A stretch of DNA of 64,000 nucleotides from positions 373,936 through 437,935 of the forward strand of contig CAUYUJ010020516.1 in NCBI GenBank assembly GCA_963575745.1, read 5' to 3'. The translations under genes and the position numbers were made by a program. This document shows positions 22,690 to 33,361 of the stretch, piece after piece (positions within the stretch are counted from its first letter, which is position 1; every line of letters begins with the position of its first letter). Origin of the DNA: Prorocentrum cordatum. Its lineage: Eukaryota; Sar; Dinophyceae; Prorocentrales; Prorocentraceae. A model generated the notes under the pieces. That model had not been told where the DNA came from. It saw only the letters and a list, made by a program, of their open reading frames with translations, and made no database searches.

Positions 22690-23316
22690 GATGGGCCCAT
22701 TTTCCACCACCACTACCATATGTAGGAGGAGGAGGAGGAGGAGGAGGAGGAGGAGGAGTAGGAGGAGGACGAGGAGGAAAAAGAGGAGGAAGAGGAGGAG
22801 GAAGAGGCGGAGGGGGAGAAGGAGAAGGAGAATAAGGAAGAGGAGGAGGAGGAAGAGGAGGAGGAGGACGACGGAAGAGGAGGAGGGAGGAGGAGGAAGG
22901 GGAGGGGGAAGGGAAGGAGGAGGAGGAGGAGGAGGAGGAGGAGGAGGACGAGGAGGAAAAGGAGGAAGAGGAGGAGGAAGAGGCGGAGGCGGACGGGGAG
23001 GGGAGGAGGAGGAGGAGGAGGAGGAGGAGGAGGAGGAGGAGGAGGAGGAGGAGGAGGAGGAGGAGGAAGGGGAGGGGAGGAGGAGGAGGAGGAGGAGGGA
23101 GGAGGAGGAGGAGGAGGAGGAGGAGGAGGACGACGACGAGGAAAAAGAGGAGGAAGAGGAGGAGGAAGGAGGAGGAGGAGGGGGAGGAGGAGGAGGAGGA
23201 GGAGGAGGAGGAGGACGAGGAGGAGGAGCAGGAGGAGGAGGAGGAGGAGAAAGACTTCTTCATCCTCCTTTCTCCCCCGACCTACATATGGTAGCGGTTG
23301 TGGAAAACTTGCCATC
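22690..23316. mobile_element. Family B copy 3 with long GGA core
   Basis: Left end GATGGGCCCATTTTCCACCA then CCACTACCATATG; right end CATATGGTAGCGGTTGTGGA then AAACTTGCCATC. Between them is about 530 bp of GGA/GAG repeat. Confidence 0.7.
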
Positions 23317-23629
23317 AATCGCCACCCCCCAGACCTCTCCCAGGGTGCTTTCTGGCCAGAAGTTCGCCGAGGGCCGCCCAAGAGGCCTAAGAAGGGGAAA
23401 GCGGCCCAAAGGTACCGTTGTGGGTACCCTTTCTTCTGGCATCACTCGCTCTCTCCAGGTCAGACTGCGCAAAGTCCTGGTTGGCAGTGTTCTGATTTAG
23501 GGGGCCCTGGGATGTTCCCGTGCGAGGCGCCGTCAGGGTCGCCGCAAACTTGCCGGTAGTGCTCCCCGAAACTCAGCAGCATCTCCTCCTTGCCGAGGCC
23601 GAGGAGCCTCCCGAGGAGGGGTATGGGGG

Positions 23630-23800
23630 GGGAGGAGGATGGAGAGGAGGGGGACGAGGAGGGGGAGGATTGGAAAGGGGGAGGAGGGAGAGGAGAGGGA
23701 GAGGAGAGGAGAGGGAGGAGGAGGAGGACGAGGAGGAGGAGGAGGAGGAGGAGGACAGGAAGGAGGGGGGAGGGGAGGAGGAGGGGCAGGGATCGAGGTG
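23630..23800. repeat. GGA/GAG run
   Basis: Purine-rich, strand-biased. Confidence 0.75.
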
Positions 23801-24137
23801 ACGACTGGGTGGAACGAGGGCCCACCGTGCTCAACTCCGCTCCTTCTATCCTGATTTGCATCCACTGCATCGTGGTGAGAAGGCCCAGCATCAGGCTGGA
23901 GCGAGCCAGAGCGGCAGGCATGAAGCTGCCTCTTCCTCGGGTGGCCCAGGTGCAGGGCTCCTACTCTTCTGGCGGCCTAGCAGGGGCCCAAGCGGTTTCG
24001 GCCCCAGTAGGGGCCCCTTGACTGAGGCTCCTGACGCCCACATGCTTGCCCCCGGGGGGCTCGCCTGGCGTGTCCAGGCCTTCTCGCTCGTCGGAGCCTC
24101 CTGGCACCACCTCCGCATCGCTCCACTCTGGCCAAGC

Positions 24138-24302
24138 TCAGGTCGGGCATGTCCTCCTACAGGCGAATTTTGCATAGAACAATGGAAAATAATGGACGAA
24201 TGCTCAAGCATAGTGAAACAAACAAGCTAAAACAAAAATCAACTCCCGACTATCACTACTATTTTTGAATTTTCCTCCGGTAGAGGGACACGCCCGCCTT
24301 AA
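24138..24302. mobile_element. Family A copy 3 with 8-bp target duplication
   Basis: 165 bp, more diverged (right end GCCCGCC). Flanked by GGCCAAGC and GGCCAGGC (7 of 8). Confidence 0.8.
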
Positions 24303-24447
24303 GGCCAGGCCGCGAGGTCCTCGCTGCGGCGAATCAGATGACAGCAGCTTTCTCTTGCAGCCATGGGCTTTCGTCTACTCGCATGTTCAAGCATGCGTGC
24401 CTGATGCTGTCGACAATTTCAGGGCCCGCAATGATGCAATAGGGAAT

Positions 24448-24606
24448 CTACCACAAGAAACCTCCCACAAGAAACCCAACCCTGAGACCCCAAGACGCCC
24501 ATTGGCTTTTCGCGTGGGAACGTCACGCTTCCCATAGCAAAACCATCGAAACCCACGAAACCCAAGGCACCCTTGAGGCAAGCATGGTGTTTCTTGGCAT
24601 GGGCCT
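24448..24606. mobile_element. Family C copy 3
   Basis: Contains CACAAGAAACCCAACCCTGA, GGGAACGTCACGCTTCCCAT and GAGGCAAGCATGGTGTTTCT, close to copy 1 along its length. Confidence 0.65.
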
Positions 24607-25084
24607 CTTCTGTAACTGCGCTCTGCCGGTGCCGCATGGGCAACCATCTCGCATGCCTAAGAATCCGAATACCTGACACTCATGCTATTCAGCTCAACCT
24701 AGACGAGCTGATCGTCCCCGCTGAGGGAACCTTGCTTACCGTGCGCCACGAGAGGCACGGCATTAGCGGTGAGAAAAAGGATCAAGCGAGTTTCAATGAA
24801 TCCGCGCTCCCTTCACTCCAGTAGTGGCCAGCAAGACCTGCCCACTTCAGCCAACAATCTGGAGATCATTCCTCCAGGGGCGGATGTCGAAATTCAAGGT
24901 CGCTCTGGCAGTGGCTCGGGGCATGAGACCCCCAATCGCAGTTCAGCACCGCGAGCCCCACTCGGATAAAGATCCTCCTCCACCTCTCTCGCCTGGCCAT
25001 CGCCCTCGCGCCCTGGCCTTTACACCAGTCCCCACTCCCAGTGATCGCTGCCAGGGTCGACTGGCGCTTCGGTAACCTCCCAGA

Positions 25085-25399
25085 TCTGAAAGCCCCTGCT
25101 AGCAGCTAGGCTTTGCAATCTTGCCCGCCCACGATTGGCAACTGGAGCGAGCAGCGCATGCGCCATCCATTGACCCTAAAGACGACTCTAATGCCAGCTG
25201 GGAGCCTGTGCTTGTCAGGGCTGACCGGAGAGGCGCACTCCTAGAGAGCGACTCTAGCTTCGACCCCGAGATTCTCTTGCTGCGCCCTCCCCATCCCGGC
25301 GACGCGGATTTGGAATTCGAATTCCTCGGCGCCCTCGGCATCTCGCGGGCCCTTCTGGCCGCCATCTCTCAACCCAACCCTCCTCCGATCCACAGTTGA
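25085..25399 (+). CDS. Unassigned coding-like frame
   Basis: A frame through PAHDWQLERAAHAPS, DPKDDSNASWEPVLVRADRR and EFLGALGISRALLAAISQ has balanced composition without repeats, unlike most open frames here. No family is recognised and no splice sites are established. It lies in a 1.5-kb stretch (24610-26130) with little repetition. A nearby frame at 25559-25810 is also coding-like. Exon, decayed transposon gene or chance are all possible. Confidence 0.25.
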
Positions 25400-26137
25400 C
25401 CCGGCAGCCTTGACGCGGCCGATGTTCTCGAAGGTCGCTCTGGAAGCATAATGAAAAAGCAGATTTCCAGGTCGGTCTTGTCTGCTGCAGAAAGCTCGGG
25501 CCCTCACCCTGGTTAGAATTTCGAACGCGCACAGCCATGCGGGCCTAGAATATCCTCGATGACAATGCTACCATGCTGCAGAAGTTTATGGGGCCGACCT
25601 TTCGCCGAAATCTGGTGGCTCTCACTGCCTTCGACACATCTAATGAACTGCGTATATCATGTTTTTGAAGCTGGTCGCAAGGGTCAACCCTGGGCCTTCC
25701 TGACTGCTCCTGCCCCCTCCCTTGAAGCCAAGGTGGAGGCCGTCGTCTTGCCCTCCGCGGAACTCAGACAGCTCCATTACCCTTTCTCAGAAGAGGTCAT
25801 CTATTGCTAAAGTCAAGAGCACGCGGCCCATCTCACGCGATATAAATTCAAAAGAGCGGGGTCGTGGATTGTGGGTGCACAGGTGCACAGATGGGAAACA
25901 TAGCTGCCACGAACGTGACATCTACCATGGGCATCAGGACCATGCCGCGGGAGTCGAGCTGTGGAAGAAGCTGGATCAAATCGATGGCCAACCCATAGGT
26001 CCTGACCTTTTCTGTTTAACCCGGTCACGCAAGGGTGCTTCTGAAGACTCCCAGGCCCCTTGCTGCGAACGCTCATGCCCTGGAATGGAGATGAAAGCTT
26101 GCGTGACCCATGTCTCCCGGCTCTAAGAATAAGGGGG

Positions 26138-26400
26138 CCTAGATCCCACCAGCCCTCTGGGGGTGGGTGGTCTAGCGCATTTCCTCTTCCACCCCTCCCT
26201 CTTCCCCTTCGGGGAAGGGTTCATCCCTTCCCCTTGCCCCCTCTCCTGGACCTGTAGGGGTGGGGTCGCGGGTCGTTGGGAGTCTAGGATGACCCAAGAT
26301 GGCTCCAGGAGGGCCTCAGAGAGCCCAAGGTGACTTCCAATATGGCCCAACACAACCCAAGATGGCCCAACACCTCTCCAAGACGGCGCCGAGTGACCAC
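26138..26400. repeat. Family K copy 2 followed by family J fragment
   Basis: CCCACCAGCCCTCTGGGGGT, CTCTTCCACCCCTCCCTCTT and CTCTCCTGGACCTG as at 8550-8690, then ACCCAAGATGGC repeats. Confidence 0.6.
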
Positions 26401-26840
26401 GGATCAGGGGGGCGTAAGACCCGGGTACAGGGACTCGGAAATCCCCGACGAGGTCGTCAACAAAAATGACGAGGCCGAGCCTGCATTTTGACGAGGCCTC
26501 CCGCTGCAGACATCCCACGAAACTCCTACTCGTCAAAATCCTAATCGCGGTCGTCAAAAACGATGGCGAACCCGAGTCCTGGCAAACCCGGGTCTTACGC
26601 TCCCCCGAACGGAGTCACTCCAAGAGGCCGCGAAGAGGCCCAAATCCATCAACAACCATAGAACATGAATGAATTGTATAGTCGGGGCGTTGACCCAAGG
26701 AACTATAAATAAGGAACGGGGCCCCTTTTTCCCCACAAGCTAAACTCCGATCTCCCATCGAAAACCAAAGGAAAACCCAAGGCAAACTGTGATGCAATCA
26801 AGAAGCACGGAGCCCCTCCCCAACGAAAAGGGTTCCTTCT
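26400..26840. other. No gene recognised
   Basis: Short inverted echoes of ACCCGGGT(A/C)AC flank 26420-26600 (AAGACCCGGGTAC and CCGGGTCTTACG). Nothing coding is supported. Confidence 0.35.
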
Positions 26841-26849
26841 TCAGGGCCC

Positions 26850-27010
26850 CGACTGTACCTTCTCGCCCTTTCGCTTCCGATGGCCTTTTTTCCGAAGCCT
26901 AGAGACGGCTCCGCGAGGGCCCGCGCGGGCCCCGAGAGAGGCCCAAGAGAGCACCCAGACGGCCCCAGTGGCGCCCAGAAGCGTTCCCAAAGCGCACCGA
27001 GTGGGGCCCA
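26850..27010. repeat. Family J fragment
   Basis: Core TTCTCGCCCTTTCGCTTCCG then ATGGC; GCCCAAGAGAGCACCC repeats. Confidence 0.55.
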
Positions 27011-27029
27011 AGAGGCGATGCCAGCGGGA

Positions 27030-27187
27030 AAACAAACCTACCTCGCTTTTGACCGCCCTCGCTTCCAAGAGATACCAAACGATGCCAAATTGCAGCCTGT
27101 ACTGGTCAGGCCGCTTGACGAGGAGGCGCGTGGTATGGCTTGGTTTTGCCTGGAAGCGAAAGCAGGGTAGGTAATTCACGTTCTGAG
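27030..27187. mobile_element. Inverted-repeat element, family H copy 1
   Basis: AACCTACCTCGCTTTTGACC at the left and, inverted, TTACCTACCCTGCTTTCGCT at the right. Nearly identical over about 155 bp to 61364-61523, so recently active or recently copied. Confidence 0.7.
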
Positions 27188-27239
27188 ATCTGTGGGGCTC
27201 CCGAGGTGGGAACGTAATTCAAGCTCCCATCTGCGTTGA

Positions 27240-27720
27240 TCGATCTCCTCCAAGATGGCCCCACTAGCGTCCCCAAGGCTCCCGAGAGCGCCTCAAGAGG
27301 GTCCCAAGAGGCGCCCAGGAGGCTCCGAGAGGCGCCCAAGAGGCCCCCAAAAGGCCCCCCAAAAAAACCCAACGAGGCCCCCAGAGGCTTTCCGAGGCAC
27401 CCAAGACGCTCAAAGAAACTCCTGGGACCGCCACCAGGCCCCCAGGACGCTCGATGGTTCCCAAGGTCCTCCGAGAGGCCCCAAGCCTGCTCCAAAACTG
27501 CCACAAGTTGCCGCGGAGCCTTCCACGGACGCCCCCAAGATGCCAACGTCCTTGTAAAAAATCCCTGGGTGAACATCAATGAGTGTTGCCTTCTTGCCGA
27601 TGTGCTTTCGATGGCCTTTCAAGGCCTCAAGATGACCGGAAGGCCCCAAGAGAAACCCAACAGAGCTCCAAGACGGCCCCAAAAGCGTACACACATGCCC
27701 CACGAGCGCTCCTAGAGGGA
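27240..27720. repeat. Family J copy
   Basis: CTCCAAGATGGCCCCACTAG, CCAAGAGGCGCCC repeats, and core TTGCCGATGTGCTTTCGATG. Confidence 0.55.
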
Positions 27721-27729
27721 CCCTTCCTC

Positions 27730-30700
27730 TGGGTGCTGTCCATTTCCCTGCTCGAAGGAACTCCTGTGGGCATCATCTCTGGATGGGCACTTAGTTTGCT
27801 GATCGGCGCAAATGCCTGCTCGGTTCGGAACCAGTCGCTTTGCCGGGGACTCTGACTTTGCGCAGGAGTATAATATCATGGGGGACGCCTCCAAGAGCGA
27901 CTAAACCGACTGAATTGTGCGCCGGCAACACCGTGCATGGCAACGGGTATGCTATGTATGTGATTAGCGCTGCTTCGAGCACTTCGCATCGATAGTGTCT
28001 GCAAGCCATGGACGCTTACTTCTCGGGCCAAGGACGTCGCTGCCTGGAACACATTGACAAAATATCCTCGTCAAGAAATCGCCGCCCGCTTCTCGTCAGC
28101 ATTTAACCTCTTCTACCAACAACGTTCCTGCGCACACGCGACTGGACGCTGTGTCATGCAGGATCTTGAAAACAAATCGTTCGCGAGAGCCTTGAGGTCC
28201 CCCTGGCCCCCCTGGATCGCCCGACCTCCGGGCGAATGGCCGCCGCTGTCGCCCAGGTCAACGCCGCGCATGGCCGCGTTCCTATGCGCGGCGCAACTGG
28301 GCCCGCAAGCGCCGTTCCTGATTGTTCCTTTGCTTGTCCCTGTCTATGCCACGCGTGGTGCCATCGGGAATGCCGCGCAAGGTCGCCACTCCCTCCAACC
28401 CCCCTCAGGGCGCGCCCCCCCCCCAAAAAAAAAACTAATGCGGCGCTGCCTTGGGGGGATCTCCCCTGGGGTCTCGGTCGGCCACCGCCGTCCTGGGTGA
28501 CCCGCAAATGACACGCAACGACCTGCCAAGCAACTCCTCAGATGGGGGTCCGACTGGCAAGACTGCCAACTTCACCGTTGCTTTCTCAGCCAGTCTAGAC
28601 CGATGTTGGCCCGGAGCCCGACAACGAAAAGTTTTTACAATGAGAACGTCGGTCAACAGGCCGCCATTGCATCTGGTGTCAAAACGAATAGGACACACTG
28701 GGAAAGCTGAGCCATCTCTGACGACGTGGAGGTCAGGCCAGAAAACTAACGCGGCTTTCGCGGGTGACGCCGGCGGCGCCCCCCAATGCTGAGAAAGCGA
28801 GGCCCCTGCTCACAGGCAGAAACATGTCGGGCATGTCGAACTTGTGCAGCGTTCGAATGCTGACGGTTGGCCGAGCGAATTCAACTCCTCCCCGTTTGGT
28901 CTGCTGGAAACATCTATCTCGCTTTCTTTTCTGCACCCGCTCCATGTCTCGCGCCCATTGCGCCCCCCTTCCGGCCTGCGGGGGGCGCGGGGGGGGGGGG
29001 GGGAGCGCTTCCGGGCGCGACCGTCGGGCCACCTCATTTGCCCGACGCAACGAAGACACGGGGTCGGGCCCCCTGACTGGCCGCGCGAGGCGCCTCGAGG
29101 AGGGCCCAGGGGGTCGCGCGACCAAGACTGATCCTATGAGGAAACCGTCGGCCAAGACCGCCCGCGCCCCGGCGCGGCGCGAAGGACCCCGCGGGGCCGC
29201 CTGCCAGGAAGCATTGCCACCGACCCTCAGGATGTCAACTGCGCGCGCCCCCCATTCTCGACGCGCCCCACCCAAGTGTCCCGGATGTCTCCGCCCGCGC
29301 GGTGCAAGGCCCCCGTTGGCGAGAGCGCGCTGGCTTTGAACGTGGGCGCGCGGTTTGGTTTCGCAAGGTTTCGGAAGAACCCCCCCTGGCCGAGCAGCAA
29401 AGGCGCATCCGCGAAGCGAGAGTCATTGGCAAGATGCATCGCGCGCTCCGCCGCGGCAAGTTTCTCTCCTGCCTGCGCGCTGCGCTGCTCCGCTCGCGGC
29501 GCGCGGAACTGCCCGCACGGCCCAGGGCGCTGCCGCCAAACAGAATTAATGACCGTGCTATGTTACTTGGCGTCGCGAATGTTTCGGCACCGTGTCATTC
29601 GCCAATGTTGACATGTATATGCGTGTGCGTATATATATATATATACGCACGCTCACGCAGCGCATGTACCTCCCCGGGGGCGCGGGAAACATCGGCGACG
29701 CCACTCAAGGGCGCCCAACCCCGCGCGTCCTTGCCGAGGCGGAGCGCATTTTTTAAAAGGGAAATGCTGGGGTGCTTGCGCAAAGACCTGGTTTCGAACT
29801 TATCCGCGTCATTGGCTGGGAAAGTCAGCCCGGGGCTTTCTGGGAGTTGAGGGGGGAGATGGTCGCGGAGGACCTCGCGCTGGCTCGCGCTCCAGGGTCG
29901 AAGAGGGGCGCTCGTTTCAAAAGCGCAGTGGTGGGGCGAGCGCGCGCGTGAGATTGCGCGCCCGGGGGGTCTCGATCGGGCCGCGCCCTCGACTCCTGCC
30001 GTCGACGATGCGACTCTCGCGAGCGCCGGCGCCGACGGAGCGGACCTCATCAGCGCTGCGCAGCTTACAATCGACATTGTCTGCAAATGTGTCTCTCGCT
30101 TGGCCATGAAACTGCGCGAGCGCAACATCTGGCGCAACGCTAGAGTTCAGGCGCAGCAGGATCAAAGGCTCTCGCCCTTCAGCTCTCCTCTTGCGACGCG
30201 CCCGACAGCCCCCCCTCGCTGGGGCGCGCAAGTTCGCCGTGATAAGTGCGCGTCGCTCCGCAGGACCATTCGAGATGGAGCCATGTCTTCCGAAGGTGCT
30301 GCCAGCGCTCGCGGTGCTCGCGGCGTTCTCCCGCCTGTCGGGGCACTCGCGGGCGCGCGCATTCCTCTCTCGGCGAGAGCCAGAGCCGCCCATTCTGAAA
30401 CCCTGTGCGCCCGTTCGTCTCCGCCCGGCTGCCGCGTGGACGGCGCGGGCGACTTGTCTCGCGCCATGGGTTAGGGGTGCCCACGAAACCGTCAACCACG
30501 CCGCTCGCGCCACGCCCAGGGCCGGCCAGGTCAGATCCAAACGTTCCATCTTGTCCGAAGGGCACCTCTGCGTGCAGATCGATTCGATCATACAGCGTCA
30601 CTTTCTTGTTCGCGAGGCGCCCCCTGCCATTGGCTCGCCCATGCTTCGCCTTCTCACTGGTCCCACACGGAAACAGAAAGGGGCCAGGGGGGCATATCTC

Positions 30701-31415
30701 AGCCCCTGAAACCGAATGGCTTCGCGACAGAACTGGCCGCAGAGTGCGGCCCGAAGGATAGCGCCAGTTTGGCTCATGCGTCTCGCCAGAGAGCGCGGTG
30801 CTAAGAAGCGCGCGTGGGGCAAAGAGCTCGACGCCATTGCTTCCCGAATCACAGTGCCCCCCAACCCTGCTCATTGCGTCCTGCGGTTGCGGTTGCCCCA
30901 CTGCCACTGCGCAGAAAAAACTGAGAGGTCACAGTTCGAGGCAACGCAGACGATGCAAACGCTGCGCCTGAGGGGCGAGTATTCGGCGCCCAATGCGCAA
31001 CTTTTGCACCGGCGCACTTTGCAGCAGAATAGCCGAAGCAAAGGTGTGCAAGATAACTGTGCGGCCCGCCCCGCCCGATGGACTCCCGCCGTGGTGCTAT
31101 CCCCCCTGTCGCGGAACCCCCCCTGAGCTCGCGATCGATGTCCCTTGCGTTGATATTCGGTGGCTCCTGTGCCCCAGCTCGTTCCGTTCCCCTGCCTTGC
31201 CACCCTCCCTGCCCGCTGGCAGTGTGCGTCATCTCTTATCTGGCCATCGCCGCAGCGAGGTCTTCCAGGGTCACTTGCAAGACCTGACGATGAGACATCC
31301 CATGCGAGCGCACGTGTTCAGCACCGACGCGGCTCACACCCACAAGGGGGGATCTCACGTGCGATGTAGCCATAAGCCTCTGGTGCGACCTGATGAGGGT
31401 CGGCCATCTCTTAAC
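27730..31415. other. GC-rich, mostly unique stretch without recognised genes
   Basis: Apart from the possible reverse-transcriptase remnant and a short TA microsatellite at 29627-29652, no repeat family dominates. Long frames are open on both strands, as expected for this GC content. A degraded retroelement is possible. Confidence 0.4.
29880..30475 (+). pseudogene. Possible decayed reverse-transcriptase region
   Basis: An open plus frame contains AVDDATLASAGADGADLISA followed by a helix resembling the VDD/ADD palm motif and downstream helix of LINE reverse transcriptases. About 90 residues later SSEGAASARGARGVLPPV resembles the thumb region rich in Ala and Arg. The upstream GVRQGDPLS-type motif was not found, and GC-rich DNA often gives Ala/Arg-rich open frames, so the call is weak. 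Confidence 0.25.
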
Positions 31416-31416
31416 C

Positions 31417-31550
31417 TGGCCATCGCTCGGACGTCCATTCCCTGTGCTTTTGTTCGGTTGCGTGCGCGGCTGGTTCTCGCAGGGTGATCCAGGAATCTCC
31501 GGAATAGCCCCCGCCGAGACAAACTGCCCGCGCCCGAGCGATACCGAGCA
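31417..31550. mobile_element. Inverted-repeat element, family G copy 2
   Basis: TGGCCATCGCTCGGACGTCC then ATTCCCTGTG identical to copy 1; right end CGCCCGAGCGATACCGAG is diverged. Confidence 0.6.
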
Positions 31551-32038
31551 ACTGTCACGGGAGGGCCCCCTTTTTGCGAGACGCGGAGGGCCGCCAGGCA
31601 CCTTCCCGCTGAGAGCACCGCTCGGCCTCCTCGCCCCCGCCTCGCCCTCCCGTCCCCGCGGGGCCTCCCCCCCCCTCGCGGGCCAGCGACCGAGGCAACT
31701 GGAGTGGGACGTCGGCCCCCTCCGCGCCAGGAAGGTACCCTGCTGGGGTATTGGCGCGCCCCGCATCAGAGAACATCCTGCGCCCAGGCCCGAGTCCGGA
31801 AACTCGCGCGGGCGCCAGGGGTGGATACGCGGCCGATGTCGACCAACGCCAGTTCGGGTCCAGTGCGAGGAGAAACACAAAGAGGCGTCTTGCGGTCCAC
31901 TGTCCTGGCATTCGAAGCATTGTGGGTTGTCACCCGCGCAAGGATGCGTGCGGGGGCAAGCATGCGCACCTGTCCTTGCAAGTGTTTCGCACAGGAGGTG
32001 GGTGGAGCACGTCGGCGGCCAAAGCTGATCCTGGGCAG

Positions 32039-32143
32039 ATGCGTCGCATACTCGTTGCTGCCATTCTGGCTTATGTCCATGCTGTGTGTTGGGCCAAGCC
32101 ATTGTCTGTGCCGCTCGATCCCCTGCATTCAGTTCCACAGTAG
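32039..32143 (+). CDS. Candidate first exon with signal peptide
   Basis: ATG at 32039 gives MRRILVAAILAYVHAVCWA, two arginines followed by a 16-residue hydrophobic run and a small residue at a plausible cleavage point. The following KPLSVPLDPLHSVPQ loosely resembles the propeptide start of secreted aspartic proteases. The frame stops at 32143 (CACAG then TAG), where an intron could begin, but no downstream exon with a DTG motif was found. Could be chance. Confidence 0.25.
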   Translation: MRRILVAAILAYVHAVCWAKPLSVPLDPLHSVPQ

Positions 32144-32149
32144 TACCGA

Positions 32150-33340
32150 TTGCGTGGCGCACGGGGTGAGGCGACGTGACCCTACTCCCCGAAACCTCCT
32201 TTTGGGGGCTTGGGCTTTGCAAATCTCGGCCTCCCTCGTCCCCTCAGTACATGGTTAGACACTTCTCCCTGCTGTCCTGTGTCCGTTTCGGCTCGATCCT
32301 CTACAGGCTGCGAACTTCACTGCGTTTTTGCTGACTCATGGATTGAGGGGGAAGAGGAGGAAGGAGGCGGAGGAGGAGGGGAGGAGGAGAAGAGGTCAGC
32401 CTCCCGAGGGAGAACGCCTTGCAGCTCCCCTCGTTGGTGCCGGCGGCGTTGTCCGTGCCGCCGTTGTAGAAACGCCTGGGGAATGAATCGCTGGTCCTCC
32501 CGACCTCTGTTGGGGTGCGGTCTGGCCAGGCTTTCGAGGCGAATCCCCGTGGCCACGAGGGCCTTCTTGGGGGCCCAAGACATCGAAAACCAGGTCCCAC
32601 CCAAGAGAAGAGGCATTCACTGGATTTCAACATGTTCCGTGCCACGCCTGCCCGCGTGGCATTTGTTTGACCCTCGACTCTCTACTCCCTATCTGGCTCT
32701 CTACTCTCTCTGTCCTCTACTGCGGGGGAACCAAAAAAGGTATTGATACCAATGCTGGTACTCGGATCGCTAGCTCCCCAGACCTCCCCCGGGGAGCGTT
32801 GCTGTCAGAATTCCGAAGCGAGTCGAGTCGTTGAGACAAGTGAGGGGTAGCGGTGTCGGTACCTTCTCCTCCTCCTCTCATACCCTGAGCCTGGGGGTAT
32901 ACTCAAAGTGCTCCGAAGCGAGCGCCAGGGTGTCCGCGAACACGGCCTGGCCCGTAGCAAGCTTGGCCCTGAACGGCTTCAGTGCCTCGAGCGCCCCGGC
33001 CGTCGCACCAGGCGCGGGGCCGTGCTGGTCAGGAGAACAGAATTGGTGTTCATGCCACTCGAACGCGCAAAAATCGGTCAACACAGACCGGATAACCAAA
33101 ACCAAAAGAAAACGTTAAAAAACTGCGCCGTAATCGGCTTGTTTGATTGGTGATCGCATCCATGACGATGAGATCGCTCAAATGTCGTCCGTGAGAGCGC
33201 ACAGACTGGTCAGCCACAAACCAGGCAGCATATTTGCATGAGACAATCGGGACATCTAGTATCAAACGACTGGCTTGTACGGACTGGTTAGCACGTTTAT
33301 GAGTCACGCTGGTCGGGCGATCCCATAAGCGTGTTAGTTA
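32150..33340. other. No gene recognised
   Basis: Short GGA run 32348-32395. The remainder is unique-looking; it lies 3' of the Dabb gene. Confidence 0.4.
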
Positions 33341-33361
33341 CTGTTGAAGAGATGCCGCAAA

